Assembly (NCBI RefSeq): GCF_902459655.1
Contig: NZ_CABPSB010000010.1
Span: 1 to 64,000, forward strand
Direction of reading: 5' to 3'
Length of the DNA stretch: 64,000 bases
Source of the DNA: Pandoraea anhela
GTDB lineage: Bacteria; Pseudomonadota; Gammaproteobacteria; Burkholderiales; Burkholderiaceae
Shown: in pieces, positions 9,153-17,784 of the stretch
Layout of the letters: the number at the start of each line of letters is the position of its first letter
How positions within the stretch are numbered: the stretch's first letter is position 1
Translations under genes and position numbers: made by a program
The notes under the pieces: model-generated
Databases searched by the model: none
Seen by the model: only the letters and a program-made list of their open reading frames with translations
Told to the model about the DNA's origin: nothing

Positions 9153-9200
9153 AAAAACAAAACGGCGTCCGTCCGTGCCGAAGCACAGAGGGACGCCGTT
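9153..9200 (-). terminator. Intrinsic terminator in the nirB leader (attenuator)
   Basis: On the minus strand AACGGCGTCC (9200-9191) pairs perfectly with GGACGCCGTT (9170-9161). Inside is a second perfect hairpin, GTGC-TTCG-GCAC. The outer stem is followed by TTGTTTTT. It lies about 75 nt before the nirB start codon, so it would stop transcription before the operon. Its 5' arm is shared with ANTAR hairpin P2, which makes the two structures mutually exclusive. Confidence 0.88.
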
Positions 9201-9277
9201 GTCCTGTGGGTACGTCGCAGGCTGTCCCGCCCGACGCCGCACCTGAATTCATTGCCGGCGACGCCTTTGCCGCTGGC
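9184..9277 (-). promoter_or_regulatory. ANTAR antiterminator leader: hairpins P1 and P2, likely NasT target
   Basis: P1 (9277-9254): arms GCCAGCGGC and GTCGCCGGC close a six-base loop AAAGGC, with one A-C mismatch and one G-T wobble. P2 (9208-9184): GGAC and GTCC close a six-base loop AACGGC, with an outer CACA/TGTG stem after a three-base bulge. Both loops have A at position 1 and G at position 4, the invariant bases of ANTAR RNA targets. P2 contains the 5' arm of the terminator at 9153-9200, so P2 formation blocks termination. The matching ANTAR protein, NasT, is encoded in the same operon. Confidence 0.82.
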
Positions 9278-9289
9278 GTTATGGCTAAC

Positions 9290-9304
9290 GCAACAAGCGT
9301 GCCA
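9290..9304 (-). promoter_or_regulatory. Sigma-54 promoter of the nirB operon
   Basis: The minus strand reads CTGGCACG-CTTG-TTGCG, matching the -24/-12 consensus (TGGCAC-N5-TTGC) with exact GG-N10-GC spacing. Counting the GC as -13/-12 puts the start site near 9278, so the transcript would begin directly at ANTAR hairpin P1 (9277). This agreement strengthens both calls. Nitrogen control through NtrC is expected. Confidence 0.85.
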
Positions 9305-9395
9305 GGGAACGCGGGATTACCGGCAAAGCGTTGCCGGACAAGGAGAAGATGTGAAGTTGTCTATGGGAAGCTTCCGATTCTTGCGCACCATCTGC

Positions 9396-9412
9396 TGCAC
9401 CGCACCAGTGCA
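9396..9412. promoter_or_regulatory. Possible NtrC (NR-I) binding site
   Basis: TGCACC-GCACC-AGTGCA matches the NtrC dyad TGCACC-N5-GGTGCA at 11 of 12 half-site positions. It lies about 118-134 bp upstream of the predicted sigma-54 start site, a normal enhancer distance. A second weaker dyad was not convincing. Confidence 0.6.
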
Positions 9413-9489
9413 CGGCAGGGTGCGCCCGCCCCGCGCGCACCATCATGATGCTTGCCTGCGGTGCGTCAGCCCCTCGGAAGCCGCTCACC

Positions 9490-10917
9490 TCATCGTGACG
9501 AGAATGGCGCGTGCCCGCTCACCTGCGCGCCGGCGTCGGCCGGCAAGCGAGCGCCGTCGAGCAGGGCGAGCAGCGCGATACCGGCCATGACGACGAACGT
9601 CCAGCGAAAGCTCGCCGTACTGAACGGCGTCGCCCCGGCGACTTCGGTGATCTTGAGCACGAGTGCGCCGAGTGCGATGCCCATGCCGGTCGTCATTTGC
9701 TGGAGTGCCGAGGACAACGTGCTGGCCCCGCTCATGTCGGCCGGCGGCACGTCGGCATAGGCCAGCGTCGCCAGCGTGGTGAACTGCACCGAACGGCAGA
9801 TGCCACCGAAGAGCAATACCAGCGCGATGATCCACAGCGGCGTGGTTGCCGAGAGCATCGCGCACAGGGCAAAGCCGACGGCGACGAGACCTCCGTTGCC
9901 CAGCAACACGCGACGGAAACCGAAGCGTCGCATGATCGGCGTGGTCGCCGGTTTGATGCCGAGGTTGCCCGCGAACAGCGCGAGCATCAGCAGACCGGAC
10001 GTCACCGCGCTCATGCCGAACGCCAGTTGAAACATCAGCGGCAGGAGAAACGGCGCGCTGCCGATGGCGATGCGAAACATCGAACCGCCCCACACCGTCA
10101 CGGCGAAGGTCTGCACACGCATCGCGCCGAGATGGATGAGCGGATGCGGCGTACGCGCGAAATGGCGAATCGCCCAAGCCATCGCCAGACCGCCAATGCC
10201 CAGACAACCGATCACGGTCGGCCAGTCCGCTGGCGTGCGGCTCGCGAGTTCGACGCCGAACATCAGCAGGCTGGCCCCGACGCCACTTGCGACGAATCCC
10301 GCCAGATCGAACGGCTTGCGCTGTCCCGGTGACGGCTTCACCAGCCATAGCGCTGCCACGAACGCCGCGATGCCCAGCGGCACGTTGATCAGAAAGATCC
10401 AGTGCCAACGCCACGTCGACGAGATAAAGCCGCCAAGCGCGGGACCGAGCACCGGTGCGGCGAGCCCGGGCCAGGTGATCGTCGCGATGGCGCGCACGAG
10501 GGCCGGCTTCGGCGTGCTGCGCAGCACGACCAGGCGCCCGACAGGCACCATCATCGCGCCGGCGAGCCCTTGCAACACACGGCACACGGTGAACATGTCG
10601 AGGCTCGTGCTCATCGCGCACAACACCGACGCCAGCGTGAACAGCGCAATCGCCGCCGGAAACACGCGACGCGGCCCCAGCCGGTCCGCCAGCCAGCCGC
10701 TCGCCGGAATGAACGCGGCAAGCGCGACCAGATAGGCCGACAGGCCGATCGATAGCTCAGAGGGTGCCACACCGAAGTCGCACGCCATCGCGGGCATCGA
10801 CGTCGTGATGATGGTCGCGTCGAGGTTCTCCATGAAGAATGTCGACGCAACGAGCAATGGCAACGCCATTTGCGACGCCATTTGCGACGCTTTCTGCGCG
10901 GAAGTCTGCACGTTCAT
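9490..10917 (-). CDS. MFS transporter, DHA2-like multidrug type
   Basis: A 475-aa major facilitator protein with many hydrophobic helices and the early signature ASGWLADRLGPRRVFPAAIA (motif A). The start MALPLLVASTFFMENLDATI-like region follows a short variable leader. VPVGRLVVLRSTPKPALVRA and GPALGGFISSTWRWHWIFL resemble motif C and the EmrB/DHA2 drug-H+ antiporters. It is not a NarK nitrate transporter: the NarK nitrate signatures are absent. The ATG at 10917 overlaps the TGA of the acyl-CoA dehydrogenase gene (ATGA), so the two are translationally coupled. The substrate is unknown. Confidence 0.82.
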   Translation of the reverse strand: MNVQTSAQKASQMASQMALPLLVASTFFMENLDATIITTSMPAMACDFGVAPSELSIGLSAYLVALAAFIPASGWLADRLGPRRVFPAAIALFTLASVLCAMSTSLDMFTVCRVLQGLAGAMMVPVGRLVVLRSTPKPALVRAIATITWPGLAAPVLGPALGGFISSTWRWHWIFLINVPLGIAAFVAALWLVKPSPGQRKPFDLAGFVASGVGASLLMFGVELASRTPADWPTVIGCLGIGGLAMAWAIRHFARTPHPLIHLGAMRVQTFAVTVWGGSMFRIAIGSAPFLLPLMFQLAFGMSAVTSGLLMLALFAGNLGIKPATTPIMRRFGFRRVLLGNGGLVAVGFALCAMLSATTPLWIIALVLLFGGICRSVQFTTLATLAYADVPPADMSGASTLSSALQQMTTGMGIALGALVLKITEVAGATPFSTASFRWTFVVMAGIALLALLDGARLPADAGAQVSGHAPFSSR

Positions 10918-12083
10918 TCGCCCTGCATCAGGGCGCGTCCGATGATGAGTTGCTGGATTTGCGTGGTGCCTTCGTACAGTCGCAGCAGGCGCACGTCGCG
11001 ATAAAAGCGCTCGACCTTGTACTCGTTGATGTAGCCCGCCCCGCCGTGCACCTGCACGCCGCGATCGGCCACCCGCCCGACCATCTCGGTGCAGAACAGC
11101 TTGGCGCACGATGCTCGCGTGCTGACGTCGGCGTCGCGCGTCCCGGCGGGTTTGGCGTCGTAGCGCACCGCACAGTCCTGCACCATCGACCATCCGGCAT
11201 AGAGTTCGGCCTGACTGTCGGCGAGCATCGCCTGCACCAGTTGGAAGTCGCCGATGCGCTGACCGAACTGCCTGCGCTCGCGCGCGTAAGCCACCGACTC
11301 GTCGAGGATACGCTGCGCCATGCCGCACGCGAGCGCCGCGACGTGCAGGCGGCCCCGGTCGAGCACTTTCATGGCCGTCTTGAAACCCTTGCCCGCTACG
11401 CCGCCGATGAGGTTCGCGGCCGGCACCCGCGCCCCTTGCAGCACGACGTCGCAGGTCTTGGTGCCGCGCTGGCCCATTTTCCTGTCCGGCTTGCCGAGCG
11501 ACAGACCCGGCGTGTCGGCAGGCACGATGAACGCCGAGATGCCGCCCGCGCCCTCTGCGCCGGTGCGTGCCATCAGCGTGAAGGCGCCAGCGCGCGGCGC
11601 GTTGGTGATGAAACGCTTCACGCCGTCGATCACATAGGTGTCGCCGTCCTGCACTGCGCGCGTCTTGAGCGCGGCAGGATCCGATCCGGCATCCGGCTCG
11701 GTCAGCGCAAACGACATGATCAGCTCGCCGCTCGCCACGCGCGGCAGAAGATCGCGCTTCTGGGCATCGGTGCCGTCCATCAGGATGCCCTGCGAGCCGA
11801 TGCCCACGTTCGTGCCGAAGACCGAGCGAAACGCCAGCGACGTCTGACCGAACTCGTACGCCACACGCACTTCCTGCGCCATCGACAGACCGATACCGCC
11901 GAATTCCTCGGGAATCGAGAGCCCGAACAGCCCCATTTCCTTCATTTCGTCGACGATGGCGCCCGGCACGTCGTCCTGCGCCTCGACCTCGTTCTCGGCG
12001 GGCATCAGCCGCTCGCGGATGAAACGTTGCACCGCCGCGAGCAGCAACGCGAACGATTCGCTATCCAGTCCCTTCGATGTCAT
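10914..12083 (-). CDS. Acyl-CoA dehydrogenase family protein
   Basis: A 389-aa flavoprotein of the acyl-CoA dehydrogenase fold: N-terminal helical domain (FIRERLMPAENEVEAQDDVP), FAD/substrate segment LIMSFALTEPDAGSDPAALK, KRFITNAPRAGAFTLMARTG, and C-terminal QVHGGAGYINEYKVERFYRD with LYEGTTQIQQLIIGR. Substrate chain length cannot be read from sequence. The ATG at 12083 has an AAAGGA ribosome binding site and a normal family start, so the longer frame (to 12242) was rejected. It is divergent from the marR gene and coupled to the downstream MFS gene, so a role in modifying or exporting one compound class is possible but unproven. Confidence 0.88.
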   Translation of the reverse strand: MTSKGLDSESFALLLAAVQRFIRERLMPAENEVEAQDDVPGAIVDEMKEMGLFGLSIPEEFGGIGLSMAQEVRVAYEFGQTSLAFRSVFGTNVGIGSQGILMDGTDAQKRDLLPRVASGELIMSFALTEPDAGSDPAALKTRAVQDGDTYVIDGVKRFITNAPRAGAFTLMARTGAEGAGGISAFIVPADTPGLSLGKPDRKMGQRGTKTCDVVLQGARVPAANLIGGVAGKGFKTAMKVLDRGRLHVAALACGMAQRILDESVAYARERRQFGQRIGDFQLVQAMLADSQAELYAGWSMVQDCAVRYDAKPAGTRDADVSTRASCAKLFCTEMVGRVADRGVQVHGGAGYINEYKVERFYRDVRLLRLYEGTTQIQQLIIGRALMQGE

Positions 12084-12260
12084 TGGGCGTCCTTTGAAAT
12101 ATGTCGTAATACATGCGTGCCGGTCGGCGCGCTCGGCGAATGCCGCCATGAGTGCCGCTATCTTACCCGGGCGAATCGTCGGGAGGCACGCCCCGTGTGC
12201 CTGCGCAAGCGATGCCGACACCAACCTTCCTATGATTGCCACGCCTGGCGCAACAGGCTA

Positions 12261-12295
12261 TTAACTAGCAACCTAATTATTAGTTAACATATAAT
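12261..12295 (+). promoter_or_regulatory. marR promoter with overlapping inverted repeat (candidate MarR operator)
   Basis: TTAACTA (12261-12267) and TAGTTAA (12281-12287) form an AT-rich inverted repeat centred between the divergent dehydrogenase and marR genes. A perfect -10 TATAAT lies at 12290-12295, although no good -35 is visible at 16-18 bp. The predicted start site (about 12302) is only 2 nt before the marR ATG, suggesting a leaderless mRNA. An operator here would allow autorepression. Confidence 0.5.
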
Positions 12296-12303
12296 CTTTC
12301 GCC

Positions 12304-12777
12304 ATGACCTCCCTTGAATCGCTCCGCTTCGTCTTCACCAGCCATCTGTTGCTGGCAGGCAAACAGTGGCGTCAGCTATCGCAGGGCGCGATCGTCGAAT
12401 ACGGCATTTCCGCGGCGAGCGCCGGCCCGTTGCTGTTCATCCGCCGTCTCGGCCAGGGTGTGCGTCAGGTCGAGCTTGCCGAGTATGTCGGGCTCGAAGG
12501 CGCGTCGCTCGTGCGCCTGCTCGATCAGTTGTGCGCCGCCGGTCTGGTCGTGCGCGAAGTCGACGCCAGCGACCGGCGCGCCAACGCGCTGCGGCTGACC
12601 GAGGCCGGCGAAACGCTCGCCGGGAAGCTCGAACACGAACTCAGCCAGCTGCGCGCCAAGGTATTCGCGAACCTCCCCCGAGAAGACTTCGAGGCGGTGC
12701 TGCGTGTATTCGAAACACTCAACCGCGCGGCCGACCCCGACGGGTCCATCCCCGCGATGGCGCTCCCCAAGCAGTAA
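12304..12777 (+). CDS. MarR-family transcriptional regulator
   Basis: A 157-aa winged-helix protein. The DNA-binding core is in LAEYVGLEGASLVRLLDQLC (recognition helix region) followed by the wing VREVDASDRRANALRLTEAG, both characteristic of MarR. MarR proteins usually repress adjacent efflux or catabolic genes and release DNA on binding phenolic ligands. It is the first gene of a unit followed after 3 nt by the FUSC permease, DUF1656, HlyD and outer-membrane-factor genes, and likely represses that unit and itself through the dyad at 12261-12287. Confidence 0.9.
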   Translation: MTSLESLRFVFTSHLLLAGKQWRQLSQGAIVEYGISAASAGPLLFIRRLGQGVRQVELAEYVGLEGASLVRLLDQLCAAGLVVREVDASDRRANALRLTEAGETLAGKLEHELSQLRAKVFANLPREDFEAVLRVFETLNRAADPDGSIPAMALPKQ

Positions 12778-12780
12778 ATC

Positions 12781-14796
12781 GTGCTTACCTGGCCATCGTC
12801 ACGCGACTGGATTTTTTCGATCAAGGCGTTCGTCGCCTCGATGCTGGCGCTCTACATCGCGCTCGCGCTGGGCCTGCCACGTCCCTACTGGGCCATGGCC
12901 ACGGTCTACATCGTCTCGCACCCGCTCACCGGCGCCACACGCTCCAAGGCGCTGTATCGCGTACTCGGCACACTGCTGGGGGCGGCGGCGTCCATTGCGT
13001 TCGTGCCCGCGCTGGTCGATACACCGGAATGGCTGATGGCCGCCGTCGGCCTGTGGACCGGCACGTTGCTCTATATCTCGTTGTTGCATCGCACGCCGCG
13101 CAGCTACGTCTTCCTGCTCGCGTCGTACACGCTGCCGCTGATCGCGCTGCCGGCCGTGAACACGCCGTCCGGCATTTTCGACATCGCCGTCGCCCGGGCC
13201 GAGGAGATCATTCTCGGGATCGTCTGCGCGAGTGTCGTCGGTGCGGTGATCCTGCCGACCAGCGTCGCCAGGGTGCTGCACGACCGCTCCACACGCTGGC
13301 TCACGGACGCGGCGCGCTGGACCACCGACATGCTCTCGGCAGACCCCGAGGGCAAAGCGACGCGTCATATGAGCCGCCACCGCATGGCGGCGGACATTCT
13401 GGCCCTGGACCAACTGATCAGCCAGTTGTCTTATGACGCCGACACGTCCGAGCGCGTGCGCGACGCGCAGGAGTTGCGCGGGCGCATGACGATGATGATG
13501 CCGGTACTCTCGACGGTCGCCTCGCTCGTGCGCACGTTGCGACTGCATCCGAAGGGCGCACCGCAAGCGCTCGAAGCCAGGATGGCCGAGGTGGTCGCGT
13601 GGCTGCGGCGCGGCGCGCCGTCGCCGGCGCCGGCGCATCTGCTCAGTCCGCCGCCGTCCGCCGGCGAAGCCGCCGACTGGTACGGCGCACTCGTCGCCGC
13701 GACCGAAGACCGTCTTCGCTCGCTCGTGCAGTTGTGGCAGGACTGTGCCTCGCTGCAACGCCGCTTCAGTCGGCAAGACAACGCCGACGCCGCCCACACC
13801 ACCGACTGGATACCCGCCTTCCCCTACTGGGAACTGGGCGGCGCACGCCACTACGACCACGGCCTGCTGCTGTTCTCGACGATCTCCGCCGCCCTGTGCA
13901 CGTTTCTTATGGGCATGGCATGGATCTACACGGGGTGGAACGACGGCGCCGCCGCCGTCTCGCTCGGGGCGGTCGCGTGCTGCTTCTTCGCGGCCATGGA
14001 CGAACCCGCGCCGTTCATCCGCTCGTTCTTCTGGGCAACAGCCGTGTGCGTGGCGTTCGCTGCCGTCTACGTTTTCTTCATGCTGACCAACGCCCACGAC
14101 TTCGGTCTGCTCGTCGCACTCTTTGCCGTGCCGTATCTGCTGCTCGGCACGTTCATCCCCCAGCCGCGCTTTACGATGGTGGCGATGCTCGTAGCGGTCA
14201 ATACCGCGAGCTTCGTGGGCATTCAGGGCGGCTACAGCGCCGACTTCCCGGCGTTCTTCAACAGCAATATCGCCGGTCTGGCCGGCGTGCTGTTCGCGCT
14301 GCTCTGGACGTTGCAGACACGTCCGTTCGGCACGCGCGTGGCCATGCGCCGCCTGATTCATTCAAGCTGGCGCGACATCGCGAAGAACGCCGTGGGCCGC
14401 TCCGTGAGCGAGCACAACCGCCTGCGGTCACGTCTGCTCGACCGGCTCGGGCAACTCGTGCCGCGTCTGGCGGCAAGCGAGAGCGAGACCTCGAGCGACG
14501 GCTTCACCGAAGTGCGCGTCGAACTCTCGGCGCTCGCCTTGCAGCGCGAATTGCCGCATCTGAATCCCTCGCAGCGCAGTGCCGTCGAAGCCGCGCTCAC
14601 CGACGTGGCGCGCTTCTACCAGTCGCGACTCGACGAACAGGTGAGCCGCCCGGACACCTCGCTGCAAGACAAATTGCTGGGCGCAGTGCGCTCGTTGGTT
14701 GCCCACAGCGATCAGGCGTCGCGCAGTGCGCGCGCCTCGCTCATGGATATCCACGTGGCGCTCTTCCCCGCCACCACTACCGGGAGCGCCCGATGA
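12781..14796 (+). CDS. FUSC-family (AaeB-like) efflux permease
   Basis: A 671-aa inner-membrane protein starting with GTG 3 nt after the marR stop. It has two hydrophobic blocks, about residues 15-170 (LALYIALALGLPRPYWAMAT) and 350-520 (FLMGMAWIYTGWNDGAAAVS), separated by a large soluble region: the FUSC/AaeB layout. Family members export aromatic carboxylates or fusaric acid with a periplasmic adaptor. The TGA overlaps the ATG of the DUF1656 gene. The true substrate is unknown; AaeB-type is the best guess. Confidence 0.88.
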   Translation: MLTWPSSRDWIFSIKAFVASMLALYIALALGLPRPYWAMATVYIVSHPLTGATRSKALYRVLGTLLGAAASIAFVPALVDTPEWLMAAVGLWTGTLLYISLLHRTPRSYVFLLASYTLPLIALPAVNTPSGIFDIAVARAEEIILGIVCASVVGAVILPTSVARVLHDRSTRWLTDAARWTTDMLSADPEGKATRHMSRHRMAADILALDQLISQLSYDADTSERVRDAQELRGRMTMMMPVLSTVASLVRTLRLHPKGAPQALEARMAEVVAWLRRGAPSPAPAHLLSPPPSAGEAADWYGALVAATEDRLRSLVQLWQDCASLQRRFSRQDNADAAHTTDWIPAFPYWELGGARHYDHGLLLFSTISAALCTFLMGMAWIYTGWNDGAAAVSLGAVACCFFAAMDEPAPFIRSFFWATAVCVAFAAVYVFFMLTNAHDFGLLVALFAVPYLLLGTFIPQPRFTMVAMLVAVNTASFVGIQGGYSADFPAFFNSNIAGLAGVLFALLWTLQTRPFGTRVAMRRLIHSSWRDIAKNAVGRSVSEHNRLRSRLLDRLGQLVPRLAASESETSSDGFTEVRVELSALALQRELPHLNPSQRSAVEAALTDVARFYQSRLDEQVSRPDTSLQDKLLGAVRSLVAHSDQASRSARASLMDIHVALFPATTTGSAR

Positions 14797-15002
14797 GCGG
14801 CGAAATCGACATCTACGGCGTATTCGTGCCGACGCTGCTGGCCCTGATGGTCGTGGCGTTCGTGCTGACGGGCGCATTGCGTTTCGTACTCGCGCGCATG
14901 GGCTTTTACCGGCTCGTGTGGCACCGTTCGTTATTCAACCTTGCTGTGTATATCATCGCGCTGGGCGGCGTTGTCGCCATCGCGCGCGCCTGTCAACCAT
15001 GA
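14793..15002 (+). CDS. DUF1656 family small membrane protein
   Basis: A 69-aa protein with two predicted transmembrane helices (VPTLLALMVVAFVLTGALRF and FNLAVYIIALGGVVAIARAC) and an intervening basic loop. DUF1656 (AaeX-like) proteins are regularly found between a FUSC permease and its HlyD adaptor, as here. It overlaps both neighbours by ATGA junctions. Its molecular role is not established. Confidence 0.9.
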   Translation: MSGEIDIYGVFVPTLLALMVVAFVLTGALRFVLARMGFYRLVWHRSLFNLAVYIIALGGVVAIARACQP

Positions 15003-15967
15003 AACTGAAACTTCGCTCCCTCGGTCCCGTCGTCCTGACGCTTGCCGTCTCTTGCGTCGCGATCTTCGTGCTGCTGCATCTGTGGGATTACTACACCGTC
15101 GCTCCGTGGACGCGCGACGGCCGCATTCGCGCCGATATCGTACAAGTCGCCCCCGACGTCTCCGGTCTCATCACCGATGTCGAAGTGAAGGACAACCAGC
15201 AAGTGCATCGCGGCGATCTGCTGTTCGTGATCGATCGCGACCGCTACACGCTCGCCTTGCAGCAAGCCGAAGCCACGGCCGCCGCGCAGCGCGCCACGCT
15301 GGCGCAGGCCCGCCGCGAGAACGCACGCAATCGTCAGTTGACGGAGGTCGTGGCCAGGGAAGTCGTGGAGGCCGGTCAGGCCAGGGTCGAAGCCGGCGAG
15401 GCTGCTGTGGCGCAGGCCGACGCCGCCGTGCGCATCGCCACGCTCAACCTCGAACGCACCCGTGTGCTCGCGCCCGCCGACGGCTATCTCAACGACCGCC
15501 TGCCGCGCGTGGGTGACTATGTCAGCACCGGGCGTCCGGTGCTCTCGATGGTCGATGCCGACTCGCTGCACGTCGAAGGCTATTTTGAAGAAACCAAGAT
15601 GCACGGCATCCACATCGGCGACAAAGTCGACATTCGACTCATGGGCGAGCATCAGGTACTGCACGGCCATGTGCAGAGCATCGTCGCCGGGATCGAGGAT
15701 CGCGACCGCACCAGCGGCGCATCGATGCTGCCGAACATCAATCCGACGTTCAATTGGGTACGCCTCGCCCAACGCATTCCGGTGCGCATCGCGCTCGACG
15801 ATGTGCCCAAGGACATGCGTCTCGTCGCCGGGCGCACCGCAACCGTCACCATCGTGGAAGGCCAAGGCACGTCGGCCACGCCCGCGACGCACAACGGCGC
15901 GACGACCACGTTTGCGTCCGCCTCCCGACCGGGTACGCCGGCGGCACAAGCGAGGGCTCGCCAGTGA
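14999..15967 (+). CDS. HlyD/EmrA-type periplasmic adaptor (membrane fusion protein)
   Basis: A 322-aa protein with one N-terminal membrane anchor (VVLTLAVSCVAIFVLLHLWD), a biotinyl-lipoyl half-domain (VAPDVSGLITDVEVKDNQQV), an alpha-helical hairpin rich in Ala/Gln/Arg (about residues 80-145) and the second lipoyl half (RVLAPADGYLNDRLPRVGDY). This is the AaeA/EmrA organisation, linking the inner-membrane permease to the outer-membrane factor. It overlaps DUF1656 by ATGA and its TGA overlaps the GTG of the next gene. Confidence 0.9.
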   Translation: MKLKLRSLGPVVLTLAVSCVAIFVLLHLWDYYTVAPWTRDGRIRADIVQVAPDVSGLITDVEVKDNQQVHRGDLLFVIDRDRYTLALQQAEATAAAQRATLAQARRENARNRQLTEVVAREVVEAGQARVEAGEAAVAQADAAVRIATLNLERTRVLAPADGYLNDRLPRVGDYVSTGRPVLSMVDADSLHVEGYFEETKMHGIHIGDKVDIRLMGEHQVLHGHVQSIVAGIEDRDRTSGASMLPNINPTFNWVRLAQRIPVRIALDDVPKDMRLVAGRTATVTIVEGQGTSATPATHNGATTTFASASRPGTPAAQARARQ

Positions 15968-17508
15968 GGTCCTGGAAAGCGCGTTTCCACGCGATGGGCG
16001 CGATGGGTGCCATGGCCGCAGCGGCTGCGCTCGTCGCCGGCTGCACGACGGTCGGCCCGGACTATCGCCTGCCAGAGCATTCCGCGATGCGCTCGCCCGA
16101 GGCGAACGGCGCGCTTGCCGATGCCTCGTTACGTGCCACGCACGCCGTCTCCATCGAAGCGGTGCCGCACGACTGGTGGCAGCTCTATGACGACCCGCAA
16201 CTCGACGCGCTCGTCAAAGAAACGCTCGCCGCCAACACGAATGTGCGCGTGGCGCTGGCGAATTTGCAGCGCGCGGTGGCGACATATCAGGAAGTGAAGT
16301 CGGAGAACCTGCCGCAGGGTGGCGTGCAAGCCGAGGCGCTACGCGCCCAGATCTCCGGCGAGAGTCTGCTCAAGGAAGAGAAGCTGCCGGTGGTGAACCT
16401 CGCCGTCGCCACGCTCGGCATCTCCTATCAGATCGATTTCTTCGGCAAACTCGCGCGGGCGGACGAAGCCGCAATGGCCGCCGCCGAAGCCAGTCAGGCC
16501 GCGCTCGACGTGACCCGCGTGAGCGTGGCGGCGCAAACCGTGCGCGCCTACGTCCAAGGCTGTGCCGCCAACCATGAATACGACATTGCCAACGAGCAAC
16601 TGAAGTTGCAGGAACGCAGCGTCTCCATTACCCGCAAACTCGTTGACGCCGGCCGCGATCAGCCGACCGATCTGCTGCGCGCTCAGGCGCAGGCCGACAC
16701 CCTGCGCGCCGCCTTGCCGCACTTCCAGGCGCAGCACGACGCCGCGACGTATCGCCTGGCCGTGATGCTCGGTAAGGTGCCCGGCACGCTCGACGCGCGC
16801 GTGACCCAATGCCGACGCATTCCGCAACTCACACAAGCGCTGCCGGTCGGCGACGGCACGGCGTTGCTCAAGCGTCGCCCCGACGTGCGTCAGGCCGAAC
16901 GCGAACTCGCGTCGGCCACCGCCAGGATCGGCGTGGCCACGGCAGACCTCTATCCGTCGATCCGCTTCGGCGCGTCGATCGGCGCGAACGGTGTGCTGGA
17001 ACACTTCGGACAGGGCCGCACGGAGCAGTGGACCGTCGGCCCGATGATCACGTGGTCGCTGCCGACCAACGGCGTGCGCGCGCACATCAAGGGGATGGAA
17101 GCCGGCGCCGACGCCGCGCTGGCGCATTTCGACGGCGTTGTGCTGAGGGCGGTGGAAGAAGCCAGAACGTCGCTCTCGGCGTATACGCGTGAATTGCAGC
17201 GCGACGACGCCCTGCGCGACGCCCGCGACAGGTCGCGCGCCGCCGCCGAGCAGAACCACAAGCTCTACGAGGCCGGTCGCGCACCGTACCTCACGAGTCT
17301 CGACGCCGAGCGCACGCACGCCAGCGCCGAAGCCGCGCTGGCGGCGTCGCAGACGCAAGTCGCGATGGATCAGATCAACCTGTTCCTCGCCTTAGGTGGC
17401 GGCTGGCAATCGAGCGTGGCGAGGGACACCGCCTCGCTGGCCGCATCGCATGGCACCGGCGACACCGCTCGGACCGGCCCAACCGGCCAAACCGGCGCCA
17501 CGCATTGA
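15964..17508 (+). CDS. RND-type outer membrane factor lipoprotein (NodT family)
   Basis: A 514-aa TolC-like outer membrane channel. A signal peptide with lipobox (AAAALVAGC) is followed by TTVGPDYRLPEHSA, then DWWQLYDDPQLDALVKETLA, the usual NodT start. A second structural repeat begins near residue 300 (LLKRRPDVRQAERELASATA). GTG at 15964 was chosen for the GAGGG ribosome binding site and the GTGA overlap with hlyD; ATG at 15994 is an alternative. It completes the marR-fusC-DUF1656-hlyD tripartite efflux unit. Confidence 0.88.
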   Translation: MRSWKARFHAMGAMGAMAAAAALVAGCTTVGPDYRLPEHSAMRSPEANGALADASLRATHAVSIEAVPHDWWQLYDDPQLDALVKETLAANTNVRVALANLQRAVATYQEVKSENLPQGGVQAEALRAQISGESLLKEEKLPVVNLAVATLGISYQIDFFGKLARADEAAMAAAEASQAALDVTRVSVAAQTVRAYVQGCAANHEYDIANEQLKLQERSVSITRKLVDAGRDQPTDLLRAQAQADTLRAALPHFQAQHDAATYRLAVMLGKVPGTLDARVTQCRRIPQLTQALPVGDGTALLKRRPDVRQAERELASATARIGVATADLYPSIRFGASIGANGVLEHFGQGRTEQWTVGPMITWSLPTNGVRAHIKGMEAGADAALAHFDGVVLRAVEEARTSLSAYTRELQRDDALRDARDRSRAAAEQNHKLYEAGRAPYLTSLDAERTHASAEAALAASQTQVAMDQINLFLALGGGWQSSVARDTASLAASHGTGDTARTGPTGQTGATH

Positions 17509-17580
17509 AACGACAAGCGTAGGGGCGACACCGCGTCGTCGTGAAACGTGGTCGTGACGTGGAGCCCTCAGAAACACACA

Positions 17581-17613
17581 AGCCCCGTCGGGAACGCATC
17601 CTCGCGCGGGGCT
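17581..17613 (+). terminator. Possible terminator-like hairpin after the efflux operon
   Basis: AGCCCCG (17581-17587) pairs with CGGGGCT (17607-17613) around a 19-base loop, 72 nt after the outer-membrane-factor stop. No T-run follows on the plus strand, so this is a weak call. Confidence 0.3.
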
Positions 17614-17784
17614 GTGGCAGGTGACACGCGGCGGTGTCGTGCAACGATTCGTGCGGCGGGGCGGGCCGTCTTCGCATCGCAGGTGAATCGAATGCGGATC
17701 TAATGCGGATCGGATGCGGCTGAGATGCCAGTCGATGACTGCGTTGACATTGGCTTCCTCGGTCTGCCGGCCGACCCTGCGGTC

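Noticed and set aside
9490-10917. NarK nitrate/nitrite transporter
   Set aside because: The gene is next to the nas operon, but motifs are of the DHA2/EmrB drug type and it is coupled to an acyl-CoA dehydrogenase gene behind a separate promoter region.
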